From NCBI GenBank assembly GCA_963854835.1, contig OY978530.1, forward strand, positions 34,789,639 to 34,853,638: DNA of 64,000 bases. Direction: 5' to 3'. Under the pieces are notes generated by a model. That model made no database searches and was not told where the DNA came from. It saw only the letters and a list, made by a program, of their open reading frames with translations. A program made the translations under genes and the position numbers. Of the stretch, positions 21,270 to 32,875 are shown piece after piece. Source of the DNA: Megamerina dolium. Its lineage: Eukaryota > Arthropoda > Insecta > Diptera > Megamerinidae. Numbering within the stretch: the stretch's first letter is position 1; each line of letters begins with the position of its first letter.

Positions 21270-22727
21270 TCGAAGATTGAATGGTGCTCGACACCATAAA
21301 TATATAAGCTTTGGTGTAATCTTCAAGCCTAAGCTGTTAAGTAAAGTCCTAAGAAATCTAAGAAATACAAACTGGAATCTATATAGGAGGATACTTGTCA
21401 GCAGGTTAGGAAGGCCACCAAAAATAAATACTTACGCTGAAGTTGACCGCAACCTTGGAACTCTTACTTATGCAGAGCTTTTCAAATTTCATGCCCGGCA
21501 ACACAAAGCGCAGACCAAGACCCCCTTGGTGGAACGAGGAGCTTGGGCAGCAAAGGCCAAATTGGCGAGATATATTTAAGCTCGCCAAACAGGCGAAACA
21601 GCAAGGCAGTTGGAATGAATATACAGATCTGCTAAAATTGTATAAGAATGATATCCGTAAGACAAAAAGGAACTCCTGGAAAGAGTTTTGTGGTCGAATG
21701 GAAAAAACATCAGAAGTGCCAAGGTTAATGAAGCTGCTATCAAAACAACTCGCCATGCCAAGCCTAATTAGAATCGAAAACGGGGAATTGGTAGGGAACT
21801 GCTTGGAGTCTCTGGATATACTAATAAACACACACTTCCCTGGCTGCAACGAGGCGAATAATCTCGTAATGGTCGAACCTCAACAAAACAGTATACCCGA
21901 CAGCCTGGTAGTCAATGACAGGTTGGAGTGGACAATCAATTCTTTTGAGGCATTCAAATCACCTGGAATTGACGGGATCTTTCCAACAATGCTGCAGAAA
22001 GCTAGTCAACAGGTGATGCCATTGCTCATAAAAATATATAGGAGATGTCTGAGATATGGTTATGTGCCTGTGCTCTGAAGGGATGCAGAGGTTTTATTCA
22101 TACCCAAGGTAAGTAGAAGCAGTCACTTGGGTCCTAACGACTACAGGCCAATAAGCTTGACTTCATTCATTTTTAAAACTTTCGTAAAATTATCGATACA
22201 TTTGTTAGCGAAAGTTTGAACCCTAATACACTATTGAAATCTCAACACGATGAACAAAATCCTGATAGAGCATAAAGGGAAAACTCCTAAGCTAGTAGCT
22301 TATGCCGATGACATAGCTATAATCGTATAATTTCTAAGTAGATAGCCTTTCTACTATCAGGGATATGATGGAGCAAACACTTAGGAACATAAACTATTGG
22401 GCCACCAATTCTGGCCTCAGTAAAAACGTAGATAAGACGCATCTTATATTCTTCAACAGAAAATACATTTTTCCCTCTTGGACACCGCCCAGGCTTAACG
22501 GTGTCACATTAACTCCCACTAGACACACTAAATATCTAGGAGTAGTGTTGGACAGTAAGTTGCTATGGAAACTCAATGTCGAGGAGAGGGTGAAGAAAGC
22601 ATGCAACGCACCTTACATGTGCAGGAAGATGCTAGGCAGTACCTGGGGCCTATCTCCCTCTCTTATGCGTTCGTGTTTTTCGGCAATTGTCAGACCAATA
22701 CTGCTTTACGGGGTACTGGTGTGGTAG
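21270..22727 (+). pseudogene. LOA-like LINE reverse transcriptase
   Basis: In order: the linker with PPWWNEELGQQRPNWR and KTKRNSWKEFCGRM; RT start SFEAFKSPGIDGIFPTML; fingers NDYRPISLTSFIFK at about 22135; catalytic LVAYADDIAII at about 22290; and the thumb with HTKYLGVVLDSKLLW, then STWGLSPSLM and IVRPILLYGVLVW. The segment between fingers and YADD, including motif A, has been deleted (about 22200-22260). Stops near 22078 and 22330 and several frameshifts show it is dead, but it is much better kept than the copy at 3690-5316. Confidence 0.8.
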
Positions 22728-23828
22728 AAAGCTCTCTAAAAGATGACTTACTTAAAAACTATGGAAGAAGTACAGCGACTCGTAGCACCGAGTATAACCG
22801 AGGCGCTGAAGACAACTTCCACTGCCGCGCTAAACAAAATACTCAATGGGCCACCTATAGATCTCTATGCAGACAACCTGGCATCAAAATCAGCTGAAAG
22901 GTTGAAGGCTATAGGGTAATTGGTAAGAAGATCATATGGACACTGTTCTATTTGTCGACCCACAGCACCTTAATCAGACTACATGATTTCGCACTTAAGG
23001 AAGGAAGATACAACAGTATGTATAAGACGAGGGCTGGCGTAAAGTCCAAGAACCAAGACGCAATACCTTTAACTTCTTCACAGATTGCTCGAAAATTATG
23101 GAGGTGGTTGGGACTGGTGTTCACTGTCCAGAATTGGACGTAAACCAGTCGTACCAGCTCCCAGAAGACTGCATCGTCTTCCAAGCAGAAGCTGCCGGAT
23201 CAAAAATTCATTTTTACGTAGCTAGTCAAGCGGCGATTAAAGCAATAATAGCGCACTATACCACATCCAAGAATGTACTGAGGTGTCAAGAACCACTAGA
23301 ATGATTATCCGAAAACAGACGAATATATTAGATACCGGGACTCAAGGGTATACAGGGAAACGAGAATACAGATCGAAACGCGTAACATACCAATGCCACT
23401 ATGCACGATTCACAACAATCCAAACTCAAGTATGATAAGGAAAGCAGGGGGGTAAAGAAGTATGAACACCTGTAGGACCGCCAAAATATTGCTCGGGTTA
23501 CATAACGATAACTGCTCCAATCTAATTCTGTCTCTTAACAGAGTAGAGTGCAGACCTATGGTTGGCGCAATCACTGGACACTGCCTCACGGTATCCCACG
23601 GTCACAAGCCTCATAAAGAACGTCAGATGCAGGAAATGCAAAAAGCCTGGTGTAAAGGAGACTTTGGAGCATCTGAGCACTCTTAAAATTGGCAATGAAA
23701 ATCGAAATATATAAAGAGCTTTACAGCTCGTAACTAGGTCTAGACGTTTTGGTATGACTAAGGACCCATATAGGGTCTATGTGTGACATCTTCGTGGAGG
23801 TCTTCCAGTATAAACTAACCTAACCTGT
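22728..23828 (+). pseudogene. LOA-like LINE RNase H and C-terminal zinc motif
   Basis: After the thumb comes ALKTTSTAALNKILNGPPID (22805-22864). RNase H blocks follow: TDCSKIMEVVGTGVH (first motif, about 23075), FQAEAAG (second) and FYVASQAAIKA (the D-S-Q-A block with Asp changed to Ala). Later frames give TCRTAKILLGLH and GAITGHCL, and the terminal CRKCKKPGVKETLEH at about 23630. The element ends near 23828 in an actaacctaacct sequence, which looks like a short repetitive LINE tail. Confidence 0.72.
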
Positions 23829-24180
23829 TTTCCTCAGTGTACATTGCAAAAGGTGGTCTGGAGGTGTTTTCGCAAGGTAACGTCTCTAACTGCGTCAGCC
23901 AGGTGGGGCTAGCGCAATCCTTGTTGAACTCTCGCAAGTCAACTCACTGGCTGTCATGTAGTTTGATCTAAGCGCTATCTCATGATACCTTTATTTATTA
24001 ATGAGGAGTAGTCATGTAGCTTGCTCTGCTTACTATGTGACGGCGCTTTCATAATTATTAATGGGGGCCCTCCATGTGGCGACCACCGGGCAACGTCTTC
24101 CTGGCACCCGCTGGGAGGCGGCTGAAGTGAGTGGCGAAAATCTCCTCAGTTAGAGGTTGTGCGTTGGGTTTGGGACCCGC
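23829..24180. other. Presumed 5' region of the RTE-like LINE
   Basis: I see no conserved protein here. It lies directly upstream of the endonuclease ORF and contains two copies of a tcatgtag(t/c)ttg motif (about 23953 and 24010). Assignment as a 5' UTR is by position only. Confidence 0.35.
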
Positions 24181-24189
24181 CCAATGAAA

Positions 24190-24995
24190 AAAACAAATAT
24201 GCCTCGGATAAGGACTACCGCTTTTGTTGATGACCTCCGCAAACGAAAAAAGGACAACGATTTACGGATATGCACCTGGAATTTCCGGTCCCTTGATAGG
24301 GAGCTATGCAGCTGGTTGATGTCCTCAAAAATACAGAGCTGACATCACCGCTCTCCAGGAAATGCGATGGACAGGACAGGGCTGCTCCAAAAGACCGTCC
24401 TGTGACATCTACTACAGTTCCCATGCTGAAAGGCACGAATTAGGATGTGGATTTTTGGTTAGCAAGAGACTACGACATCTTGTCTCACAGTTCACGCCTG
24501 TGAACGAACGGCTGGCCACAATCCGCAGCAGGGCAAAATTCTTTAACGTCAGCTTTACATGTGCCCACGCTACGACGTGCGCACACGTAAACTTGACCAA
24601 GGAGAGCTTCTTTCAACTCCTCAGAGAAGCTTACGACCGCCACGATATCAAAACCGTGCTTGGCGACTTTAATGCCAGGGTGGGCAAAAAAGGTACTTTT
24701 GGTCCAACTGTCGGAAAATTCAGCCTCCACCAGAGCACTTCCGATAACTGAGCACGAAGCATGGTAATTGGTGGTACCAGATTCCAACCAGATTCCAACA
24801 TGGCTGTCTCCAGATCATCGAACAAGAAACCAAATTGATCATGTGGTGATTGACGGAAGGCAAGTTTCCAGTGTGATGGACGTGAAATCGATTCGTGGTG
24901 CAAACATCGACTCGGACTACCTTGTTGCAGCTAAGGTGCGCAGACGTTTATGTGTCGCAAATAACAAGAGAAGTCCAACACAGAGATAACTCGAC
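24190..24995 (+). pseudogene. RTE-like LINE endonuclease
   Basis: The frame starting MPRIRTTAFVDDLRKRKKDN leads into DLRICTWNFRSLDRE, the first endonuclease strand. It is followed by ALQEMRWTGQG (E-M-R-W catalytic block, about 24353), LGDFNARVGKKGTFGPTVGK (the G-D-F-N block, about 24660) and NQIDHVVIDGRQVSSVMD. This apurinic-type endonuclease nicks target DNA for reverse transcription. Frameshifts near 24335, 24750 and 24800 break it. The protein type is often annotated as craniofacial development protein 2-like in insect genomes, which is a mislabelled transposon product. Confidence 0.8.
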
Positions 24996-25159
24996 GTCAA
25001 TAAGCTGCCATCACCAGAGACACCAGATGTATTTGCCCCTCTACTATTGGATTTGCAATTTCAGAACACTCTCCCACTTGGTGATATATGAGCACGGTGG
25101 ACACACGACAACTGCTGCCGAGGAGGTACAGAACAACCCTGTGTGCAGGCGCAACGTGA

Positions 25160-26880
25160 GCTGGTAAGAAGCGGTACAGAGAGAAAAGGAGTGCAGAGAG
25201 ACGTCTTTTCAGGCGCAAGAAGAGAGAGTTGGAAAAACGCGAGTGTGAGGAGATAGAGATGTGTACCGACAAGAATGAAACTCGAAAATTCTTCGAAAAA
25301 ATCAAGCGCCTGAGTGGTGGTTTAAACCCCGGAGCCTCTTCTTGTCGTAATGGAAATAGGAATCTGGTTGCAAATGTCCAGAGTGTACTGAGCCTATGGA
25401 AGGAACACTTCTCCACGTTACTGAATGGCGATGCTACGAAGAATTCCGCCAGTGGAGGAGGTTGCCCGATAACCCCGATTGCAGATGATGGTGTTAATGT
25501 TCCACCACCCGACTATGACGAGGTTGAAAGGGAAATTTTAAGCCTGAAGAACTACAAAGATGCAGGTGCTGATGGCCTGCCTGCCGAGTTGTTTAAGACC
25601 GGAGGCGATGAGATGCTCACCTGCATGCACCGGCTTATAAGCAGAATATGGTCGGATGTAAGCATGCTTGACGATTGGAGGCTCTGTGTTCTCTGTCTCG
25701 TACATAAAAAAGGATACCCCACAATTTGTCTCCTGAGCTTCGCATACAAGTTTCTATCAAGCGTATTGTGCAAGCACCCTGATTGGACATTATCAGTGTG
25801 GCTTCAGACCTGGTAAATCCACCATCGACCAGATTTTCACACTGCGCCACATCCTGGAGAAGACAGATCGACACACACCACCTATTTGTTGACTATAAAG
25901 CCGCTTTCGACAATTCGTTAAGGGATTACATCTACACAACTAAGTTTGCATTTGGTATAACGCAAAACTCATTCGATTTTGCAAAATGACACTGCTTAAC
26001 TCTCGTTGTGCAGTGAAAATTGGGAAGGACCTCTCCGCACCGTTTAGTACCGAACGGGGTTTCAGACAAGGTGATTTGTTATCGTGCGACTTCTTCAATC
26101 TTATTATGGAGAAAATAATACGAGCTGCTGATCTACGACATAATGGCACTATCTTCAACAAAAGTGTCATGCTGTTGGCGTATGCCGACGATATTGACAT
26201 AATCGGCATGAACACGCGACCTGTCAGTGCAGCATTCTCAGAGTTGGAAAGAGAGTCGCATCGAATGGGTCTTACGGTGAACGAGGGCAAAACGAAGTAT
26301 CTGGTGTCAACAAACAAAGATTCCCGTCGTCTTGGACAGCATGTCACTGTTGACAACTGCGCTTTTAAAGTACTAAGGGACCTTGTCTATCTTTGAACCA
26401 GCATTAACAGCAGTAATGACGTCAGCCTGGAGATCATGCGTAGCATAACTCTTGCTAACAGGTGTTACTTTGGACTGAGTAAGCAATTGAGAAGTCGAGC
26501 CCTCTCTCGTAGAGCAAAAACTACACTCTATATGGCGCTGAAGCCTGGACAATTTCCACCACGGATGAGCGAATGCTTAGAGTTTTCGAGAGAAGAGTCC
26601 TACGTAAGATCTTTGGACCTATTTGCGTTGGTGGCGAATACCGAATAAGGTACAACCATGAGCTGTACGAGCTGTATGCCGATATTGACATAGTAAAGCG
26701 CATCAAAATCCAGCGGCTGCGCTGGCTAGGTCCTATCGAGCGAATGGAAGAACACGTTCCCGCTAAGAAGGTGTTATATTCGGAACCCGCTGGAGGACGA
26801 CGCAGAAAAGGAAGACCTAACCTCCGGTGGAAAGACCAAGTACCGGAGAACGTGACGGCGCTTGGAATTTCTAACTGTTA
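25160..26880 (+). pseudogene. RTE-like LINE reverse transcriptase
   Basis: Blocks in order: KKRELEKRECEEIEMCTDKN (linker helix); LKNYKDAGADGLPAELFK (RT start); AYKFLSSVL; a gap where the NYRGI segment is partly lost; VDYKAAFDN (motif A, about 25890); ERGFRQGDLLS; LAYADDIDIIGMN with intact YADD (about 26178); and EGKTKYL. The C-terminal part reads LRVFERRVLRKIFGP, ELYADIDIVKRIKIQRLRWL and RRRKGRPNLRWKDQV. The 3' end is cut abruptly after LGISN at about 26872. Frameshifts near 25745, 25830, 25925 and 26395. The fragment at 1-548 is a second copy of this family. Confidence 0.82.
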
Positions 26881-26881
26881 T

Positions 26882-27764
26882 TTTTGGCCTAAATCGATAT
26901 TCGAAATTTGAAAAACATGCAATAATAGCCCATTTTTTCTCAATTAATTTTTTTTGGAAGTTATATGAAACTGCGACCTCTTATTACTTGAAACTTATTT
27001 AAATTCACCTCCAAATGAAGTATTTTAAGGAGTGGCAACGGCTATCACGTTCTTGAAGTTCACTCATTTTAGTTTTGGTCTTTTCAATGTGATAATTTAG
27101 TGAGCTTTCCAGTTCTTGTATAGTGTGGACAGGTATCATATTTGATTGGAAAGATTTAACCTCCATTATATCGTGTGGTGGTTTAGCATTATTTAGTAAA
27201 GACTCTTTCAAAACACTAAGTATAAAGTTAAAAATTTCCTATGAATTTTTCAGGGATTAAATCAGTCTTATCGTCATTATTAATAAAAAGACTTAAAGTT
27301 AGTTAATAGCATAATGGATTTCAATTTTATTGTATATATATGTTGTTTCGTTCACAATATTGATTACAATTGGTTTTATATATGTGGTACGTTCTATCTC
27401 ACTATAGCTTCGTATAATGTTAATTTCAACTATTTGTTTTGTCACTGATTTTATTTCGCATTTTATAGATTTTAAAGTTTCAAAGTATATTAATTCATTG
27501 GGGTTTTAAAAAGATATTTTCGGAAAAAAAGAAAAACTGCCGCTATCAAAAAAACTATTCGCCCTGAAGTATATAAGATCATCAACCCCGTCGCCATGCA
27601 ATCAAAGTGTCCAATCAACGTAAGCAGCGCCATCTGCCGGCAATAAATGGCACTAGCACAGAGTGGCCTAAACAGGGTATTTATACGATTTTTAAAAGCT
27701 GCTTAACAACTTTTATATTCCCATAGAGAATTTCACAAGCATTTCTTTTGTTAATATTCATACG
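26882..27764. other. Unassigned AT-rich region
   Basis: A 68-codon minus-strand frame (27005-27211) contains MIPVHTIQELESSLNYHIEK, a possible coiled-coil-like helix, but I cannot assign it. Nothing else is recognisable. Confidence 0.45.
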
Positions 27765-27774
27765 TATGTGATAA

Positions 27775-28134
27775 AGGGTGCCGTAGCTCAGTGGTTAGTG
27801 TGTTCGCCTTCTGATCTGTAGGTCGTGATTCAATCCCCGGCTGATGCATAACAAATTTAATATCGATAAGATTTTTCTTTCGAATGGTACCCACTTGTCG
27901 GCAAGCAATTGCCAATTCTTTCGACAGTAACAACTTGCCATGAAAAAGCTTCTAAAAGAACTCTTGACAAAGCTCAGAAAAAGTGATGTCACAAGTGTTC
28001 TGCCGTTCGGAACCGGCTAAAATATGTAGGTCCCTTCTAATACTGTCCAAATTTAAGACGCACAACAGTAATGGAAGAGAAGCTCAGCCAATGAGCCCTT
28101 TGGGGCTTTAAGTGCCACATATTTATTTTTTTTT
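27775..28134 (+). repeat. Complete tRNA-derived SINE with 10-bp TSD
   Basis: The element starts gggtgccgtagctcagtgg (A box TAGCTCAGTGG) with B box ga(t)tcaatccc near 27829, followed by a ~285-bp unrelated body and a T/A-rich tail. It is flanked by exact copies of tatgtgataa (27765-27774 and 28135-28144), the hallmark of LINE-mediated insertion. Length is 360 bp. The head is a tRNA-derived promoter region, not a working tRNA: no CCA-side stem follows the B box. Confidence 0.93.
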
Positions 28135-28188
28135 TATGTGATAACTCCAATTATGACACACCCTTGGAATTCTTGTATAGGATTCTTT

Positions 28189-28302
28189 CTATTTTTGAAA
28201 ATGTGCTCGTTTAATATGAGCTTGTAAACTTTTCTTCGCAGAGAAAAATGCGTCACATTCATCGCAAAAGAATGCTGAACGCAAAGTTTTACGCTTTAAC
28301 AT
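28189..28302 (-). CDS. Small C2H2 zinc-finger ORF fragment
   Basis: A 37-codon minus-strand frame encodes FFCDECDAFFSAKKSLQAHI followed by KRAH, a perfect C2H2 finger (C-x2-C-x12-H-x4-H). It ends with a TAG at 28189-28191. The frame is open for about 11 codons upstream of the Met. Such fingers occur in host transcription factors and near the N-termini of some Polinton-type polymerases. With no neighbour to decide, it may be a stray exon or an element remnant. Confidence 0.5.
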   Translation of the reverse strand: MLKRKTLRSAFFCDECDAFFSAKKSLQAHIKRAHFQK

Positions 28303-29218
28303 TTTTCTTAAATAAAATTTAGTGTAGATAATATATTAATAATATTATTTAAATAAGATAAAAAATAATTTAATAATATTGACAATTTTAATTAATTGTT
28401 ACTGATGCTGTTGTTGTTGTTGTTATGGTTGTTATCGTTCTTGTTGTTGATGTGGTTGTTGGTGTAGTTGTTATTTATTATTGCTGTTGCTGCTGAAGTT
28501 GCTCTTATTGTTATTGCTATTGTTAGTGTTGTTGTTGTTGTGTATGTGTGTGTAATGGGAATGAGTTTATTCTAGATACATATGTACTTCAGATTTTTAT
28601 GATATATATATGTACATATATGGATCATGTAGTCTAAAAAGCAAATAAGTAGTCGATGTGGTATGGTAGTAGAATTCATTTTCTAGAAGAAAGAAGAACA
28701 ACAACAACAACAGAAGCAGCAATAACAACAAGAGCAGTATGTATATAGGGATATGGATGGCATGAAGAACTTAATTCCAGGATTTCCTTCTTACCTATAA
28801 TATCAATTGATAGCCTTGTGATAGACCGAGGCTATCAAATCACATAGTGTGAATTCAAACACACTGTCTATGCTAGAAAAATTATGTTGACATTGAATGA
28901 TGGAGTGGTATTTTTACCACCCCGATTTAATTCAATGACCCGTATTAATATGGGACGTTTCGCGCTTTTCAGAAAAGCGAGAAAAAATTCTACATTCGAT
29001 TAATGCACACTCCGGGTCAGGATGGGCAGACTTTTATTTTGTAAACTTATTTCTGAAAGTTCTAAATTATTTTTTATAGGGAAATAGGATGTTTTGAAAT
29101 GTGAAAACTTCTGAAATGTAAGTATTTAGGTAATGAAATGTAATCACTTTTGAAATGTAAGAATTTCATCGGTGGTATCTATATTGGCCGCTTTCCACAT
29201 TATAGTTTTTCATCAAAT
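28303..29218. other. Low-complexity region with TTG/CAA repeats
   Basis: Bases 28400-28545 are rich in (TTG)n and bases 28695-28740 in (CAA)n. No protein is supported. Short inverted motifs (gatagcct...aggctatc, 28810-28838) occur. Confidence 0.6.
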
Positions 29219-29482
29219 TTATGGCGTGTTAATATATAGAATAATAAAAATAGTCATACACCTGTGTAAATGACATATACAGGTGTATGACTCATTATTC
29301 GCAATAAGTATATTCCATTTGAAATCCTTACTATGGATCACATTGCTACATTTATAAAAATCCATAACTGTGAAATCATTCAGAAAGTCTGTGATATAAA
29401 ACAAATTTTCCTTTTCTTCCAAGGTAATAACACATTCATTTCTATGTAAAAAACATTTTATGACATCCCTAATTTCACACAT
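29219..29482 (-). CDS. Hypothetical ORF, 87 codons
   Basis: It starts MCEIRDVIKCFLHRNECVIT and is not low-complexity: it has mixed hydrophobic and charged residues and seven cysteines. I do not recognise it. It could be a fragment of an unidentified element or chance. Confidence 0.25.
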   Translation of the reverse strand: MCEIRDVIKCFLHRNECVITLEEKENLFYITDFLNDFTVMDFYKCSNVIHSKDFKWNILIANNESYTCICHLHRCMTIFIILYINTP

Positions 29483-29647
29483 TTAAAAACAAATAATAAT
29501 AGCACTTCAACAGTCATCAGCACACTGAATTAAGTTGAACTATCATCATCCCATCTATCATCATCAGAAAATGGACAATTCCAAAAATAATTGGAAGTCA
29601 TAGTGTTTCTACAAGCTCCATCTTATGATTAACCTGCCATCACTACT

Positions 29648-29866
29648 TCACCTCCTATAACTTCGAATTGTACATGCTGATTTGGTTTGAATTTGAAATC
29701 CATTTCTAGTTACACGCATTATCAGAGATAGAGCACCACCTTCTAGTTTTACAAATACTTCCATAACTCTTTCCCTTGCATCCAGTCGAACTATTTTGCA
29801 ATTGGAGCATGCACTATAATATACGCAATAGCTATCACGATCGCGAACTGTTTTACACCAAAACAT
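29648..29866 (-). CDS. Hypothetical ORF, 72 codons
   Basis: The frame MFWCKTVRDRDSYCVYYSAC leads into CSNCKIVRLDARERVMEVFV. It has a Cys-rich N-terminus and a strand-like second half, and codon content that looks more protein-like than its surroundings. No family recognised. It lies on the same strand as the preceding ORF, 165 bases away. Confidence 0.3.
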   Translation of the reverse strand: MFWCKTVRDRDSYCVYYSACSNCKIVRLDARERVMEVFVKLEGGALSLIMRVTRNGFQIQTKSACTIRSYRR

Positions 29867-30084
29867 ACTTCCACTTCAATTAACAGGTACAAAATAATAT
29901 CTTTAAATACCGCCATTTTAAAAACTATCTAATAAAGCTTAAATTAAAATTGTAGTCATCAACGAAACTATTTTTGCATAATATTGTGAAATACTAAAGC
30001 ACTTGACTAACCTGTTACAAATGTTTCACCCTAATTACAAATTCAAACACACAAAAGTAATATTTTTTAGCTAAACATATATGT

Positions 30085-30505
30085 CACCTGTATATGCTCA
30101 CACACACACAGTCGTACATGAGCTTGCCATATCAACCGCACAGCTGATAAGGTAGGTCCAACTAACAGCATTTGCTATCACTAGGCCTAAGCAGCATCGT
30201 TAGCTGTCACCATATGGATACACACACGCACTTACGCTAGCCCTAAGCAATAGCTGGCTACGATCATGATCTCCTGATGCCTCAACTCGCATCATCAGCA
30301 TTATCGCTTTCTACCATTCCACTAACCCTCTAAGCTGTCACCTTCCTAGGCTGCCACCATAACAGATATGAACCGCATAACTGATAAGCCAGCTTTCAGA
30401 TATTTTTTTTTTGCTGAACATACACACACACGAACATGCACTTGCTATATCAAACACATAGCTGATAAGCTAGGCCTGAGCATCATAGCCAAACATATAT
30501 CTGAC
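30085..30505. repeat. Dispersed CA-rich repeat, copy 1
   Basis: A composite of CACACA-rich stretches and a recurring block close to cacatagctgataagctagg, seen here at least twice and again near 42590-42690 and 43600-43960. Order of blocks (aacagcatt, tatcactaggcctaagcagc, caccatatgga, then gcctcaactc and catca) is shared with the 43600 copy, so these are copies of one sequence, not chance CA repeats. Confidence 0.7.
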
Positions 30506-31440
30506 CCGTTTTTTTCCGTTGTATCTCCCCTCTAAACGCATTTAGAGTAATTTAAAAATTTAGTTCCAATTTCGTTTGATGTACAATTTGTGAAAAATGT
30601 TAAGTAATTTACAATAAAAGAAATTTCACATAAGGAGCTCAATCACAGTCAACACAAAGCCGAACCCAGAAACAACATCGACTCTGCTAACAAACTTCCC
30701 ATACTTAAATCTGTCAAGAATCGATTCCATCCCCAACTCCACCGCCGCTACAAATACGCTCCAAATTACCTAAGAATACCGTAACGAATATAGATGATTG
30801 GTTATTCATAACTAATTGTGAATGGCACGAATATTGGCAGCATCTTAACGAATATCAACAAAAAGAAATAGGCGATAACTAGAGCAACCCAACAAGAAAG
30901 ACAGAGAAGAATCTCGACTACATAAAGAAGATTCTGTAGTTTGCCACAGAGTATAAATAGGGCCAGTTGTTGACAAATGAATCAATTGAATTCCCAAAGT
31001 GATCGCAGTATCAGAGGCAAAAGTTGCAAGAACATTAAAGAGTTATTGTAAATAGTTGATTGTAAATAGAGTTGATTAAATAAATTGTTGCCGTATATAG
31101 TTGTACAAAATAAGTGTTGCAATTATTATTGACAGTCAAATTGATACAGGCAAGACTCAAAACAGTTTAATTGAATTTTGCGTACATAATTAAATATTAT
31201 AATAATGATTACTCATTAAATTTTTTCAGTGTACTTATAATTTTAAAAACAAATTTTATAAATGAATCCCTAAGATTACAATGAGCTTTCATTTACATCG
31301 AAGAGTAAAACTTGCTTTTCTTTAAAGACAAGTGCATGATTTTATGTTGCACTGGCATATCAGTGACGAGTTGTAATTCAGCAGTTATAAAATTGGCTTC
31401 CGCCCAAGCTAAGGCTGCATCACTGGCGTATGCGTCAGTG
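30506..31440. other. Unassigned region with promoter-like TATA box, possibly a solo LTR
   Basis: There is no coding sequence. A gagtataaatagggcc box at about 30949 is followed by an AATAAA-like taaataaat at about 31078. Spacing of TATA and poly(A) signal is compatible with an LTR, but I see no second copy, primer site or clear ends. Confidence 0.3.
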
Positions 31441-31744
31441 CATACTAGATGAAGTTTGAATATATATTCTTTCTAGCTACCATCGATATAATGAACTATA
31501 AACGCCGCTCCGCAGTCTCCTGTCTCTTGCTTTCTTCCGTCTGTATATATTTATATAACATTAATATTAAGAATTTCATCAATTTCCTTCCGAGATTTCA
31601 CAATTCTGTATTTTATGGTTTGTCGTTTAGCAGAATGAGAATATTGAGAAGCTTCCAACTGTCTTCACCCTATTTTCTGAGTGAACGACCCAAGTAGTGC
31701 GAACAAATCTGCAGAGATTGCTGAAGATGCGTTGAACCTTCATG
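31441..31744. other. Unassigned sequence
   Basis: An 82-codon plus-strand frame (31449-31697) rich in Phe, Ser and Ile has no recognised similarity. It is probably chance. Confidence 0.3.
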
Positions 31745-31995
31745 ACCATGTAAAGTGCGTGGTTAATAAATTTTACGTGGACATCCTTTAGTCATCATCT
31801 TTGTAGCCGTAGCATCCTCGTAATCGATTCTCACCACTCGTTGGTCCAAGTAGCTGCATATAAGTTAATATATATTGGAGAACACACGGTGGCGTTTTAG
31901 TTTGTGCAACAGGACAGGCCACCAGGCGTTATCGAAAGTTGCTTTGATATCGAGTGAAATACATATGACATGCAGGCTCCAACCTTTTTTTTTAT
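31745..31995 (-). pseudogene. R1-like LINE RT motif A fragment
   Basis: The minus strand encodes DIKATFDNAWWPVLLHKLKR, RT motif A of R1-type LINEs. Next comes SYLDQRVVRIDYEDA and TKGCP, where P-Q-G normally follows. It is the downstream half of the R1-like element whose upstream half lies at 32876-33840, separated by an inserted ~880-bp block. Confidence 0.7.
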
Positions 31996-32875
31996 TTCTA
32001 TTAGTTAGATGGCATTACGTAGTGTAACGAAGTAAATACGTAAGTACTTCGTCACATACTTCGTATACAAATATTTACTACATACATACTATCTTAAACA
32101 TAAGATAATTTTCTAAATGTAATACCACAGGTAATCCACTCATACACACACACATACTCGCACTCAAACATTTATCGTACACACACATGCGAAACTACAC
32201 TCTCACCGTTTACTTACAATCCACATCAACTAGGAGAGAGAGAGAGAAGGAATACCACCCACACAGTCGTAAATATGTTTCAGAAACAACGATCACTATC
32301 AAGGGACTTACGACGACTTAAATCGACAGTTGGCCTCTGGCTGCCGTGGTGTGGGGACATATCCCCATACTGGGACAGAAAGAGACCAACTACACACACA
32401 TGACTGTGTCACAGAGTGTCGATTCGGTACCAATCGGCGCAGGCGACAAGGCATGTGTCATAGTGCACAGGGCACCTACTGGTTGGTAACCGCCATAGGA
32501 CCCAGGCTTTAGTACTAACACTAATTAACCACTAACACCACCATCTTCCATAAAACTCACGAGCCGAGGTTATGTGAGAGTCAGAGGAGGAGGAATTGGA
32601 CAGACAGGGTCTAGCGGTTCGAAGTGCCAGTAGTCGTGGAGCGCAAACCTGGGATAATCAACCCTTTCTTAATTGTGTGATTTGCTTGCAATATACCGAT
32701 AAGTAATATAATAAATAAATGGATTAATATAATAACTAAATGAAATAAAATAATAAATAAATGAAATAATGTAATAAATAAAGGGAATAATATAATAAAA
32801 ATAAATAAATTCAATTTGAACCCTGGCACCGACGAGTTTGACCAGCAGAGAGCATTATAGTAGCTCATCTACGGT
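31996..32875. other. Non-coding block inserted between R1-like RT halves
   Basis: This sits between two parts of the same R1-like RT. It contains tgtaacgaagtaaatacg near 32025, a (GA)n tract at 32232-32248 and AATAAA-rich sequence at 32700-32815. It could be a solo LTR or non-autonomous insertion, but I see no terminal or target duplication. Confidence 0.4.

Noticed and set aside
24190..24995. A craniofacial development protein gene
   Set aside because: The endonuclease motifs and the adjacent RT show it is the LINE endonuclease that is often mislabelled with that name.
30085..30505. A CRISPR-like array
   Set aside because: The repeated blocks are unequally spaced, diverged and CA-rich, with no constant spacer length or cas gene, and the setting is eukaryotic.
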